Assembly: GCF_014698065.1 (NCBI RefSeq)
Contig: NZ_JACJSI010000016.1
Coordinates: 1-64,000 of the forward strand
Source of the DNA: Nostoc flagelliforme FACHB-838
GTDB lineage: Bacteria; Cyanobacteriota; Cyanobacteriia; Cyanobacteriales; Nostocaceae
DNA: 64,000 bases
Direction of reading: 5' to 3'
The position numbers and the translations under genes are program-made. Every line of letters begins with the position of its first letter. Position 1 is the stretch's first letter. Under the pieces are notes generated by a model. That model saw only the letters and a program-made list of their open reading frames with translations. It searched no databases and was not told the DNA's origin. Positions 47,078-56,118 of this stretch are shown here, one piece after another.

Positions 47078-50000
47078 AAAAAGTAAAAATTCGGATGAAT
47101 ATCAACAGTTATCACTCTTACAAACAGAAAATAATGGGAATTGCGAAGCAGTAGATGATGATTGGTTATCAGGTGATTTTGGTTTTGATAGTGATTCTTC
47201 AGACCGTACTATTGAAACTGAAGGTGAGTTACTAACACTCAAGCTATTGCGTGAAGCAATTCAGTCTCAAAATCCAGATGATAAGGTAATAGCAGACTTT
47301 GCCGAATATGTTTTACCAAATCTATTGCGGATAGCCATTGGTGTAACGGCAAAAGGCGGTAAGTTTTTTGATGAAATTGACCAACAACGAGAAGCTGAAG
47401 GAAAAACTAAAGTCAGACGAGATAACGCTGCTGACCAATCGCTGAATACTCACTTACTCAATGGATTATTCCCAGCAAATTTAATTGAGAAACGTTTAGA
47501 AAAACTCAATACCACAGTGCAGCGAGTGGTGAAAGAGCGAGAACGCAGATTAGTAATTGCTGGATTTATTTTACATGATTTTGAAAAGTTTCCTGATGTC
47601 CCTGAAAACTGCCGCAAGCTACCGCTAACAGAGCATCGTGAAATTATTGATAGAAAAGTTCAGCAGTTAGGACTAGATAACTTTATAAATCCAGAAAATC
47701 CTGAAGCTTATCAAGAGTATCTAGATGATTTGTTGTGCATGGCTTATAATGCTCAACGTCGCTGGGATACTAACTGGAATTTTTCTGAATTCGGGTTAAA
47801 TCCTCTTCTTAAAGACCGTACCCTTCGCAGTTTATCTGATTTAACTTGTTTAGCTGATTCTCTCGCCTCAATTGTTAAACATCCCCAGGATGCAGAACAT
47901 CCTAGACTCAAAGAAATCATCCACAGCCTCAGTGATGGACAATTGAAATTTACCTATCACAGTATTGCTGAAAACCGTGGAGTTTTAACTAATGTGGTGA
48001 ATAATGCTTTAATTCAGGCTCATACTAGTCTCAATACTAATGAGCATACCTACTATGAACCTTTGTTATATCTGCCAACAGGCGTGATTTACTTGGCTTC
48101 GCGCAATGCTCCAGCTATCTCGCCGGAAGATTTACCAGACCGTGTAGTTAACAGTATTAAATCGCTTTGTGCAGGTCAATTACGCCTCAGACAAACAGGA
48201 TTTGGTAGAGATGGCAAAGGCATGAAATATGCCGAATATTACAACTTATTTTTTGATGATATAGGCTTGATGAAAGTAGCCTTAGATGCTACATTACGCA
48301 TCTTAAACCCTAATAAAGGCTCTGTTGCTAAAAGTCGCAGCGAAAATCTCAATAAGTTTCAGCAACAAAATGTTTTATCTGCTGATTATGACTTCAAATT
48401 TGAAGACGATATCCGTATTGACCAAATAGCAGAGTTTGGTGATTTAGTTAGCCGGAAGATTTGGGAAGAAACAGTTAATCGCGTTGATTCTGCTCGTAAG
48501 AAAGATAAAAAGCTGCCAGCAGTTCCCGATTTTGATTTAACTCATAAAGTTGCAGAATTTTGGAATTTAGCAGAATGTTTACCCCAAATTAGAGAAATTC
48601 AACGCATTAACGAAAGTCTCAAAGAAAACAAGTTAAAGGGAAATACGGGAGGAGTACCTTATGAATGGTACTATCTGGCGGCTAAATATTTAGAACATCA
48701 TCCAGGAATTGAAGATGTACGTGAAGCTTGTCAGCAAGTCATTGGCTATTCGACAGCCTTAATTTCTCCGATAATTTCTCAGTATGAATTACCTGATGGT
48801 TGGGATGATTTAAGGCTTTGGGTAAAACGAGTTGTGATGTTACCAGGCACTAATCAAGAGCCATCTGTTAAAACGCAAGTTGAAACATTTCTAAATGAGT
48901 TAGATAATTATAATGCTGCGAAAAAAGCAGGGCGAGGGAAACAATTAATCTGCTCAATTTCTCATTCTGCTTACACGGTTACTGAGCAAATGGAATCAGC
49001 AGTTTTATTTACGCCACAAGTTTATACAAACAAGCAAATGTTAGGAGGTTCTAACGCTAAACGCAATATCTCCAGTATTGCAGGTGTGGAGATGATGCTG
49101 AGGCAAATCTTGATGAATCAAACTCAAGCTGTAGGTAAGCGATTTGAAGATGGTAAATATCGCTATCTCTACTTTTATCCTACTTATTACTTTACTCCAG
49201 AGACTAACAAGTTTTTGCAGAAAGCATACAATGGTATTGCTCAAACTCGCTTTGATACCAGCGTTCGCAATCATTTTATCAGTAAGGATTTACAGGCGAA
49301 CTTGGGGCGCGATCGCTACCAAAGTGTAGATAGTTTCTTAATTGATGAAAACCTCCAACGTGATAAGGATCGCACCTTTAAGCTTTCCTATCCTGAAGAC
49401 CAGCCTTTAACATTTTACTTCATGGCACTCCCCCCAGGAAGAGACAGCACCGATACAGAATCTTGGGTAATGCCAACTTGGTTAGCGTTTGCTTTCCCGA
49501 TGATTTTAGATGTTAAAACTGTAGTTTCTGAGTCACCAATTCCACCTTTTAATGATGGGGCTGAATTTGAGGAAAGCGTTTTCCTTGATAGTGCGCCTCA
49601 TGCTTTCCGTGCTTTAGTAAGGCGCGATCGCTTCCGTCTTGACTACATCCTCGAAGGCTGGAACGAAAACGGCATCCAATACCCGGCACCTTTAAATGTG
49701 CTTACCGCCGCTTACGCCATTCATTTAGATGTGAATGCGCGACAGAGTAAGTCTGGTTACGATGCCAACTGGGGGAGATTTACAGAACTGGCTAAAGATT
49801 TTGAAACCAGTCCGTTGTACGTCTTTTCTTATCTAAATCGCTGGGTACGCAATCAGGGTTCGGAAACAGCGCGAATCGAGAAAATTCGGCTTTATGCCTA
49901 TCATTTTTATCCTTGTTTTGACCCTTGTGTGAAATATGACACTAATATGGAGCAATTAATTGTGGGAAAAGCATCAAGTCTGAATCATCCTAAGAAATTA

Positions 50001-50438
50001 ACAGATTTATATCGCAGATTTTATCGAGCTAATAAACGTTATAATCCTAAGTCTAATGCTGTGTTGAAACCAGTTGATATTGCGGCTGAAACTATACTCA
50101 AAGCTGAGTCAAGTGTGTTTCAGGGAGAAACATTAGTTGTGGCTGTTGCAGCAGAAGTTTTTAAACTCATGGATCGCGTTCATTCTTCTACTGCTGAAGG
50201 ACGTTGGATTATGAGCAAACGAGAGGAAGAACGGCAAGCTGTTCTAGATTTCGCCAAGTATTTTGTAGTGGAGGTATTTGATAACGCATTTGCAGGCGAT
50301 CGCGCTCGTTTGGCAGGTCGTCAACTCAACTTAATTCGAGATACCTGTGAATTTCTTTATCGTCTTGAAGATGACAAAGAAAATGCAGGAAGAAATGAAA
50401 ATATTCCTGTAATAGATGATGTTAATGAATCGGAATAA
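47070..50438 (+). CDS. cas10d: Cas10d, large subunit with HD nuclease, subtype I-D
   Basis: The 1122-residue protein is the I-D large subunit. The HD pair is H169-D170 in ILHDFEKF. The body has Cas10-like regions, but I see no G-G-D-D palm signature, as expected for Cas10d. In subtype I-D this subunit both organises Cascade and cleaves DNA. The N-terminal 50 residues are Gln/Asp-rich and may be a flexible tail. Its ATG lies inside the end of hepT (eight-base overlap), and csc2 follows after 50 bases. Confidence 0.93.
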   Translation: MAKKSKNSDEYQQLSLLQTENNGNCEAVDDDWLSGDFGFDSDSSDRTIETEGELLTLKLLREAIQSQNPDDKVIADFAEYVLPNLLRIAIGVTAKGGKFFDEIDQQREAEGKTKVRRDNAADQSLNTHLLNGLFPANLIEKRLEKLNTTVQRVVKERERRLVIAGFILHDFEKFPDVPENCRKLPLTEHREIIDRKVQQLGLDNFINPENPEAYQEYLDDLLCMAYNAQRRWDTNWNFSEFGLNPLLKDRTLRSLSDLTCLADSLASIVKHPQDAEHPRLKEIIHSLSDGQLKFTYHSIAENRGVLTNVVNNALIQAHTSLNTNEHTYYEPLLYLPTGVIYLASRNAPAISPEDLPDRVVNSIKSLCAGQLRLRQTGFGRDGKGMKYAEYYNLFFDDIGLMKVALDATLRILNPNKGSVAKSRSENLNKFQQQNVLSADYDFKFEDDIRIDQIAEFGDLVSRKIWEETVNRVDSARKKDKKLPAVPDFDLTHKVAEFWNLAECLPQIREIQRINESLKENKLKGNTGGVPYEWYYLAAKYLEHHPGIEDVREACQQVIGYSTALISPIISQYELPDGWDDLRLWVKRVVMLPGTNQEPSVKTQVETFLNELDNYNAAKKAGRGKQLICSISHSAYTVTEQMESAVLFTPQVYTNKQMLGGSNAKRNISSIAGVEMMLRQILMNQTQAVGKRFEDGKYRYLYFYPTYYFTPETNKFLQKAYNGIAQTRFDTSVRNHFISKDLQANLGRDRYQSVDSFLIDENLQRDKDRTFKLSYPEDQPLTFYFMALPPGRDSTDTESWVMPTWLAFAFPMILDVKTVVSESPIPPFNDGAEFEESVFLDSAPHAFRALVRRDRFRLDYILEGWNENGIQYPAPLNVLTAAYAIHLDVNARQSKSGYDANWGRFTELAKDFETSPLYVFSYLNRWVRNQGSETARIEKIRLYAYHFYPCFDPCVKYDTNMEQLIVGKASSLNHPKKLTDLYRRFYRANKRYNPKSNAVLKPVDIAAETILKAESSVFQGETLVVAVAAEVFKLMDRVHSSTAEGRWIMSKREEERQAVLDFAKYFVVEVFDNAFAGDRARLAGRQLNLIRDTCEFLYRLEDDKENAGRNENIPVIDDVNESE

Positions 50439-50488
50439 ATTCTTCCTCTAGAAGTAAACAAGTAGTAAACAATTTTTTGGAGAAAATC

Positions 50489-51505
50489 ATGGCAATTTTA
50501 AAAACTGTTGAATCCAAATTCTTTCAAGCTGAGATTCCTTACAAACCAATGGGTAAATATGTTCATTTCTTAACTATTCGCATTACTGAATCTTATCCTC
50601 TATTTCAGACAGATGCAGAACTGAATAAAGCACGGGTAAGAGCAGGAGTTAAAGACAAAACCACAATTAGCCGTTTGTCAATGTTCAAGCGCAAACAGTC
50701 TACCCCAGAGCGTTTAGTTGGTCGGGAATTGCTGCGTAACTATGGCTTAATGACGGCTGAAGAATGCGAATACAACGTGAATTTCGCAATGGATAATCCT
50801 GATTGCATCATTTACGGATTTGCTATTGGTGACTCTGGCTCTGAAAAATCAAAAGTTGTGGTAGACACGGCATTCTCAATTACAGCTTTTGATGAATCAC
50901 ACGAAACATTCACCCTCAACGCTCCTTATGAAAATGGTACGATGGCTTCCAAGGGTGAAAATGGTTCTAAACCTGGTGAAGTTACCAGTAGAATTAATCA
51001 GCAAGACCATATTAGACCGCAAGTTTTCTTTCCTAGTATTGTCACATTGAAAGACCCCACTGAAGCTAGCTTCCTTTACGTTTTTAATAACATTCTGCGA
51101 ACTCGTCACTATGGAGCGCAAACCACCCGTACAGGGCGCGTCAGAAATGAGTTAATTGGTGTTGTATTTGCGGATGGAGAAATTACTAGTAACCTGCGTT
51201 GGACTCAAGCAATATATGACCAAATGAAATCTAATAATACTTTAAATGCTCCCGATCCACTAGATGAAGATGATGTAATTACTGCTGCTAAAAATGCTAT
51301 TGAGGCATTAATGGCTGATGAGTTTATTGTTCATACAGATTTCATTGGTGATGCTTTTGTATCCTTAATTAATGAAGTTAAAAGTTTAACAGGAAGTGAG
51401 AAAGGAATTCAGGCAATTTTGCAAAAAGCTGATGCGGAAGCTAAGGATTATGCCAAGAAGCATATCAGCAAGAAGAAAACTGCTGCTAAAGCGGGGAAAG
51501 AGTAA
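50489..51505 (+). CDS. csc2: Csc2 (Cas7), I-D Cascade backbone
   Basis: ATG 50489 follows GGAGAAAATC; the frame opens 12 bases earlier at a TTG that I reject. The 338-residue protein matches the Csc2/Cas7d subunit that coats crRNA. It has the conserved RPQVFFPSIVTLKDPTEASF and a following LRTRHYGAQTTRTGRVRNE stretch, plus a Lys-rich C-terminus. The stop shares one base with the csc1 start. Confidence 0.93.
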   Translation: MAILKTVESKFFQAEIPYKPMGKYVHFLTIRITESYPLFQTDAELNKARVRAGVKDKTTISRLSMFKRKQSTPERLVGRELLRNYGLMTAEECEYNVNFAMDNPDCIIYGFAIGDSGSEKSKVVVDTAFSITAFDESHETFTLNAPYENGTMASKGENGSKPGEVTSRINQQDHIRPQVFFPSIVTLKDPTEASFLYVFNNILRTRHYGAQTTRTGRVRNELIGVVFADGEITSNLRWTQAIYDQMKSNNTLNAPDPLDEDDVITAAKNAIEALMADEFIVHTDFIGDAFVSLINEVKSLTGSEKGIQAILQKADAEAKDYAKKHISKKKTAAKAGKE

Positions 51506-52212
51506 TGGTGTTTATTTATCGCTGTCAAATAGAACTTCATGACAGCCTCTATTATGCAACTCGTGAAATCGGGCGATTGTATGAAACAGAGCCAATAATT
51601 CACAATTACGCTCTCTGTTATGCACTCTTATTAGTTGATAGCCAAATCTACTCTACTACCGTTGCTGAAGAACATTCTTATCGATATTTTTGCCCCGAAC
51701 AAGTGCCAAAATATGAGGAGCATTTAACGCCACTCAATCAACAAGGAATTTACGTAACTCCGGCGCGATCGCTCAGTCATTCTTCCATTCTCAACACCTG
51801 GAAGTATGCTAACAACAACTACCACGTTGAAATGGAGAAAACCCAAAAAAACATTCCTAGTTTTGGCAGAGCAAAGGAAATAGCAGCAGAAAGTCTATTT
51901 GAGTTTTTTGTCATATCTCAAAAAGAACTCAAACTAGCAAAGTGGATTCGCTTGGGTAAATGGATGAGCAAAGCCGAAGTGACGGTTGAACAATTACCGA
52001 AACCTAAAATTACTGAGGGTATATTCACTTGTACACATCCATTGAATCCTTTAGATGTGATGTTTACTAATCAAGTGATTAGCTATGATGTTGTGAATAT
52101 GCCTCCAGTTAGCTTAATTCAGAATGTCCAAATGCGAGGTCAATACTATCAATTTGATGGCATTCAAAACTTAAAAATTCCAGTTCGGATAGAATATCGT
52201 TTTCGGAATTAA
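51505..52212 (+). CDS. csc1: Csc1 (Cas5), I-D Cascade subunit
   Basis: The 235-residue protein is the Csc1/Cas5d-type subunit: an N-terminal RAMP strand (FIYRCQIELHDSLYYATREI), ITEGIFTCTHPLNPLD, and a C-terminal VQMRGQYYQFDGIQNLKIP. It caps the 5' end of crRNA in the I-D complex. It overlaps the csc2 stop by one base. Immediately after its stop begins a gene on the opposite strand, so this transcript part ends here or reads through in antisense. Confidence 0.92.
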   Translation: MVFIYRCQIELHDSLYYATREIGRLYETEPIIHNYALCYALLLVDSQIYSTTVAEEHSYRYFCPEQVPKYEEHLTPLNQQGIYVTPARSLSHSSILNTWKYANNNYHVEMEKTQKNIPSFGRAKEIAAESLFEFFVISQKELKLAKWIRLGKWMSKAEVTVEQLPKPKITEGIFTCTHPLNPLDVMFTNQVISYDVVNMPPVSLIQNVQMRGQYYQFDGIQNLKIPVRIEYRFRN

Positions 52213-52623
52213 TCACTTCCCAAAACCTTTACCACGGCTTTTATTTTTTCGAGGCTCTATCGTCATTAACTCAGCTTGAAAACCTCTGGAGTCTTGCAAC
52301 ATTAACTTACGTATTCGCTGGCGTTGGTAAGTCTGCACTTCAGCAGCTAGGGGATGATTAGAGTCAATTTTTAGATGAGTAATAGAAGAAACATATTTTT
52401 CTTTACTTTCGGGATTATTTAGCTCTTTTAGTCCGCACATAATCCCGCCTTCATCTCCTGAATAGCCAACGAAATCAATTTCAAATTCTCTGTCTGGATC
52501 GGCGTTTACTCCTTTTTGCTTTAATGTCTTCAAAAACTCCTTCCCGGCTCGTGCTTTAATAGGTAAGTTCTCTTTAAGTTTTTCAGTTAGTGCCTTTGCT
52601 GCATTGTAATCATCAATTCTCAT
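52213..52623 (-). CDS. Hypothetical protein, 136 residues, antisense within island
   Basis: This gene abuts the csc1 stop with no spacer and runs against the cas operon. GAGAGAAAG precedes the ATG. The peptide has a mixed alpha/beta start (DDYNAAKALTEKLKENLP), EFEIDFVGYSGDEGGIMCGL, and a Lys/Arg-rich tail ending RGKGFGK. I do not recognise the family. Its position separates csc1 from the oxygenase and cas6. A head-on partner in a cas operon is unusual for a core gene, so it is probably cargo. Confidence 0.65.
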   Translation of the reverse strand: MRIDDYNAAKALTEKLKENLPIKARAGKEFLKTLKQKGVNADPDREFEIDFVGYSGDEGGIMCGLKELNNPESKEKYVSSITHLKIDSNHPLAAEVQTYQRQRIRKLMLQDSRGFQAELMTIEPRKNKSRGKGFGK

Positions 52624-52732
52624 TAGTCTTTCTCTCTATGTAGTTTTTCTAACTTAAAAGAATACTACTATCATCACTCGACAGTCTTTAAAATTTTAGA
52701 TACCACATTCAGCGATCGCTCCTCTATCCCCA

Positions 52733-53353
52733 GTGAAACACTATCAACAACAATCCAATGCCTTCCCCAGCGATTACCTAAATAACTTGTGGGGAGAAAT
52801 CCAAGCTTGTCCTTACTTTGCTATCAACAACCTCAACCGCGATTTTGTCGCCACCAAAGGATTTTCCGTAGTATTTCAGCGTTCTGGATTAGCAAAGGTA
52901 GAACAGCAGTTTCCCTACTTCAAGCCTTACCTCGATTTGGCTCTCCAGCCGAATTGTAATGCTTTTTACCTCAATCCTTTACAGCTAAAAGAAGGCTCCC
53001 GCGTCGATCCGCATATCGATCGCTCCCTGCGTTCCTACAGCAAAACTATTGAACCGCCTGCGGTTGTCAGTGTCCTCTATGTGCGAGTACCTGCGGATAT
53101 GGAAGGTGGAGAACTGGTATTGCGATCGCACAAACGCCAACTTGGGCAAATTAAGCCCCAATTCAATACCTTAGTTTACTTTCAAGGTGATTTAACCCAT
53201 TCGGTTAACGCTGTCAAAACCCCAGGAAATCGTCTAAGTCTCGTTTGTGAACAGTATAGTTTGAGTGAAACTGAACTTCAGGAAATCCCTGAGTTTACTG
53301 TAGAGTCAAGAATCACTCAATCTACAACCAAAAAGAGAAAGTATGCCTCATAG
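52733..53353 (+). CDS. 2-oxoglutarate-Fe(II) oxygenase
   Basis: Translation appears to start at GTG 52733, with no strong ribosome binding site. The 206-residue protein has the facial triad H94-I-D96 and H156 with the 2OG-binding R167 (GNRLSLV), typical of the PKHD/prolyl-hydroxylase-like double-stranded beta helix. Such enzymes hydroxylate proteins, nucleic-acid bases or small molecules. Its last 11 bases overlap the cas6 start, so it is translationally tied to crRNA processing. I know of no established role for this family in I-D systems. The C-terminal tail (TTKKRKYAS) is basic. Confidence 0.85.
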   Translation: MKHYQQQSNAFPSDYLNNLWGEIQACPYFAINNLNRDFVATKGFSVVFQRSGLAKVEQQFPYFKPYLDLALQPNCNAFYLNPLQLKEGSRVDPHIDRSLRSYSKTIEPPAVVSVLYVRVPADMEGGELVLRSHKRQLGQIKPQFNTLVYFQGDLTHSVNAVKTPGNRLSLVCEQYSLSETELQEIPEFTVESRITQSTTKKRKYAS

Positions 53354-54200
53354 TTTAGTGTTGAATTTGCTACCTCAATCACCCATTCCACCACAATATC
53401 TCACAGGTAGACATCTCCACGCCCTATTTTTAACCCTTGTTAGTTCTGTAGATAGCACATTAGGTGATCGCTTACACGATTCCACCGCAGATAAAGCTTT
53501 CACCCTTTCCCCCCTACAAATTAATTCCCCCCTTTTGAAGGGGGGTAAAGGTGGATCTAAATTGCAATATTCACATCAACAACCCATTCCCGCCGGAACT
53601 CCTTGTTGGTGGCGCATCTCTTTATTAGATGACACTCTATTTGGCAAACTTACTCAACTTTGGCTAAATCTTAATCCCAATCGCCCTTGGCATCTTGGCC
53701 CGGCTGACTTGTATATTACCAGCATTCAAGGCACACCCCAATCTATTCAACCTTGGGCAAATGCCAGTACTTACGCTCAATTATACGAAGAAGCTAGCGA
53801 TGTCTGCGACGGGCTACGCCTACGCAATTCTTCCATTAACCTTAGCTTTTCCACGCCTACCGCCTTCCGTCAAGGACAGTATGATACTACCCTTCCTACC
53901 AGAGAATCTGTGTTTAATTCCCTACTTTCGCGGTGGAATAAGTACAGTAGCATAGAATTTTCTCACATTGCGATCGAGTCAATATTTCCCTCATTTGTCA
54001 ATATTCACACAGAAATATTAGCCGACTCTCGCAGCAAATTTATTGGCATTATTGGCGAAGTTACCTACAAGATTTTAGGGGTAGTTGAACCAATACAAAT
54101 TAAGCAAATTAACGCTTTAGCTGACTTTGCTTTGTATGCAGGAATTGGTCGTAAAACCACAATGGGTATGGGAATGACGCGACGGCTGTATTCTCCATAA
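53343..54200 (+). CDS. cas6: Cas6 crRNA-processing endonuclease with repeat inserts
   Basis: The 285-residue protein is a RAMP-fold Cas6: FSTPTAFRQG in the middle and the C-terminal glycine-rich loop YAGIGRKTTMGMGMTRRL. Cas6 cuts the CRISPR transcript within each repeat. Two stretches look foreign. Residues about 60-71 (S-P-L-L-K-G-G-K-G-G-S-K) are encoded by a CCCCCC/GGGGGG palindrome, and residues about 152-162 (D-V-C-D-G-L-R-L-R-N) by the CTACGCCTACGC repeat. Both are in frame and lie where loops are expected, so the enzyme may still fold. It overlaps the oxygenase gene by 11 bases; cas4 follows after 31 bases. Confidence 0.9.
   Translation: MPHSLVLNLLPQSPIPPQYLTGRHLHALFLTLVSSVDSTLGDRLHDSTADKAFTLSPLQINSPLLKGGKGGSKLQYSHQQPIPAGTPCWWRISLLDDTLFGKLTQLWLNLNPNRPWHLGPADLYITSIQGTPQSIQPWANASTYAQLYEEASDVCDGLRLRNSSINLSFSTPTAFRQGQYDTTLPTRESVFNSLLSRWNKYSSIEFSHIAIESIFPSFVNIHTEILADSRSKFIGIIGEVTYKILGVVEPIQIKQINALADFALYAGIGRKTTMGMGMTRRLYSP
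53523..53558. repeat. Palindromic repeat inside cas6 (first)
   Basis: CCCCCC-TTTTGAA-GGGGGG followed by TAAAGGTGGATCT is the same element as at 1-67 and 54899-54970. It is read in frame and adds about 12 residues to Cas6. Confidence 0.8.
53797..53826. repeat. Interspersed repeat inside cas6 (second)
   Basis: GCGATGTCTGCGACGGGCTA then CGCCTACGCA matches the intergenic repeats at 13189-13219 and 59850-59879 with a few substitutions. It is read in frame and interrupts the region just before FSTPTAF. Confidence 0.75.
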
Positions 54201-54231
54201 TTCTAATAATCATTTAAAAACCACCTAAGTT

Positions 54232-54825
54232 ATGAATAACATCGAATATATTTCCATTGCGGCATTGAATCAATATGCCTATTGTCCGCATCGCTGTTGG
54301 CGGATGTTTTGTGCAGGAGAGTTTACCGATAATCAATACACAATTGAAGGTACAACTTTACATGATCGCGTCCACACGACAAGCGATATACAGCGAGGAG
54401 AAACTTGGCAATTTCGAGCAATTTGGCTAAAGTCTGAACAATACAAACTTATCGGCAAATCTGACTTAATTGAAGCCGAATCTGGTCAAGTTTATCCAGT
54501 GGAATACAAACGAGGGCGCAAACGCGAATGGGATAACGATGAATTACAAGTTTGTGCCCAAGCTTTATGTTTAGAAGAGATGACAGGAGAACCAGTTAAC
54601 ACTGGATATATCTATTATGCCCACTCCCATCAACGGCAATTAGTAGACATTAATGCAGAGTTACGACAAAGTGCGATCGCAACTATTGAAGCTGTCACAA
54701 ATCTATTAGAAACAGGAGCAATGCCAAAACCAGTTTACAGCAAACGCTGCCAAGGATGCAGTCTTTATTCGCAATGTTTACCCAAAGCAACCGATAAAGT
54801 CAAAAGTTATCAAGAAGTCAATTAA
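54232..54825 (+). CDS. cas4: Cas4 exonuclease, adaptation module
   Basis: The 197-residue protein is a RecB-type nuclease with the iron-sulfur cysteines C18 (or C22), C173, C176 and C182. Catalytic residues are H44, D78 and the E91-x-K93 pair in VEYKRG. Cas4 trims prespacers and selects those next to a PAM, working with Cas1-Cas2. It is complete and of normal length. The cas1 gene follows after a 210-base gap that contains a palindromic repeat. Confidence 0.92.
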   Translation: MNNIEYISIAALNQYAYCPHRCWRMFCAGEFTDNQYTIEGTTLHDRVHTTSDIQRGETWQFRAIWLKSEQYKLIGKSDLIEAESGQVYPVEYKRGRKREWDNDELQVCAQALCLEEMTGEPVNTGYIYYAHSHQRQLVDINAELRQSAIATIEAVTNLLETGAMPKPVYSKRCQGCSLYSQCLPKATDKVKSYQEVN

Positions 54826-54898
54826 ATCATCCTCTGGTAACTTATAGTTTGAGAATGTATTGACTTTCAACACTGTTCAAATAAGATCCCTCCGCCTG

Positions 54899-54970
54899 TG
54901 GCGACCCCCTTAAAAAGGGGGTAAAGGAGGAAGATAAGCCCCCCTTTTTAAGGGGGGTTGGGGGGATCTT
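54899..54970. repeat. Palindromic interspersed repeat between cas4 and cas1
   Basis: CCCCCTTAAAAAGGGGG and CCCCCCTTTTTAAGGGGGG stand in tandem and end in GGGGGGATCT, as at 1-67. It separates cas4 from cas1 and may disturb co-transcription. Confidence 0.75.
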
Positions 54971-55037
54971 CGCATAGTAAATAAGCTAACCAAATTGTAT
55001 TGAGTTTAATAACTTTCAATTAATTAAGGATTAAATC

Positions 55038-56042
55038 ATGGGAACAGTTTACGTAACACAAGCCGATGCTTTTATCGGTAAAGTTGACGAACGTCTCACC
55101 GTCAAAGCTGAACAAAAAATAATCTTGGATATCCCTTTAATTAAAATAGAGGGAATTGTAGTACTAGGACGGGCTACTATTTCTCCCGCCGTCGTCAATG
55201 AACTTTTAGAACGTCACATTTGCTTAACATTTCTCACACAAAACGGACGATATTTAGGGCGTTTAGAACCAGAAGCTACTAAAAATATCTTTGTTCGTAA
55301 AGCCCAATGGCAAGCTGTGGGAGAATCACAACCAGCAATCCATTTAGTTAAAGGATTTGTGCGGGGTAAATTAAAAAATTACCGCCATAGCTTACTTCGC
55401 ACTCAGCGAGAGCATCCTGATACTGACCTGAATAATAACATTACTCGATTGGAAAACGCGATCGCACCAATCGAAAAAACTAGCAGTATTGATTCACTCA
55501 GAGGCTTAGAAGGTGCTGGTAGTGCAGCCTATTTTGGTTGCTTTCAACAACTAATCAAAACCTCAGAATTTCGATTTGAAGCCAGACGCCGCCGCCCACC
55601 AACCGATCCAGTTAATGCGTTATTGAGTTTTGGGTATTCATTGCTACGTCATAACGTGCAAAGTGCTTTAAATATTGTTGGCTTCGATCCCTATTTAGGA
55701 TACTTACACGTCGAGCGTTATGGTAGACCTTCCCTAGCCTTAGACTTGATGGAGGAATTTCGTCCTTTAATAGTGGATGCTGTAGTGTTGTCGCTGATTA
55801 ACAAGCGATCGCTAGCCCTAACTGACTTTACCACCGAACCGCTCAGTGGTGCTGTGTCTTTAACCAAAGAAGGACTGTATACATTTCTTCGCGCCTACCA
55901 ACAAAAGAAACTATCGAGTTTCAAACATCCAGTGATGGGAAACAAATGCACCTATCAAGAATCCTTTGAAATCCAAGCGAGATTGTTAAGTAAGTACCTC
56001 ATGAATGAAATCGATAAATATCCCCCCTTAATTCTCAAGTAA
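55038..56042 (+). CDS. cas1: Cas1 integrase, subtype I-D
   Basis: The 334-residue protein has the N-terminal beta domain and the helical catalytic domain with E158 (GLEGAGSAAYF), H224 (YLHVERYGR) and E239 or E240 (DLMEEFRP). These are the metal ligands of Cas1. All key residues are intact. No cas2 is found in the 100 bases that remain before the next gene, which is on the opposite strand, so the integrase complex cannot be completed from this locus. No array follows. Confidence 0.93.
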   Translation: MGTVYVTQADAFIGKVDERLTVKAEQKIILDIPLIKIEGIVVLGRATISPAVVNELLERHICLTFLTQNGRYLGRLEPEATKNIFVRKAQWQAVGESQPAIHLVKGFVRGKLKNYRHSLLRTQREHPDTDLNNNITRLENAIAPIEKTSSIDSLRGLEGAGSAAYFGCFQQLIKTSEFRFEARRRRPPTDPVNALLSFGYSLLRHNVQSALNIVGFDPYLGYLHVERYGRPSLALDLMEEFRPLIVDAVVLSLINKRSLALTDFTTEPLSGAVSLTKEGLYTFLRAYQQKKLSSFKHPVMGNKCTYQESFEIQARLLSKYLMNEIDKYPPLILK

Positions 56043-56097
56043 TTGGTCATTTGTCCCACTCGCTAAATTTCCTATGTATAAAGGCAGGAGACAGGAG

Positions 56098-56118
56098 CCA
56101 CTGAACAGAGTTCAGTGG
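56098..56118. terminator. 9-bp-arm hairpin after cas1
   Basis: CCACTGAAC-AGA-GTTCAGTGG is a perfect stem between cas1 and the convergent radical SAM gene. It may serve as a bidirectional terminator, although no strong T-run follows on the plus strand. Confidence 0.45.
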
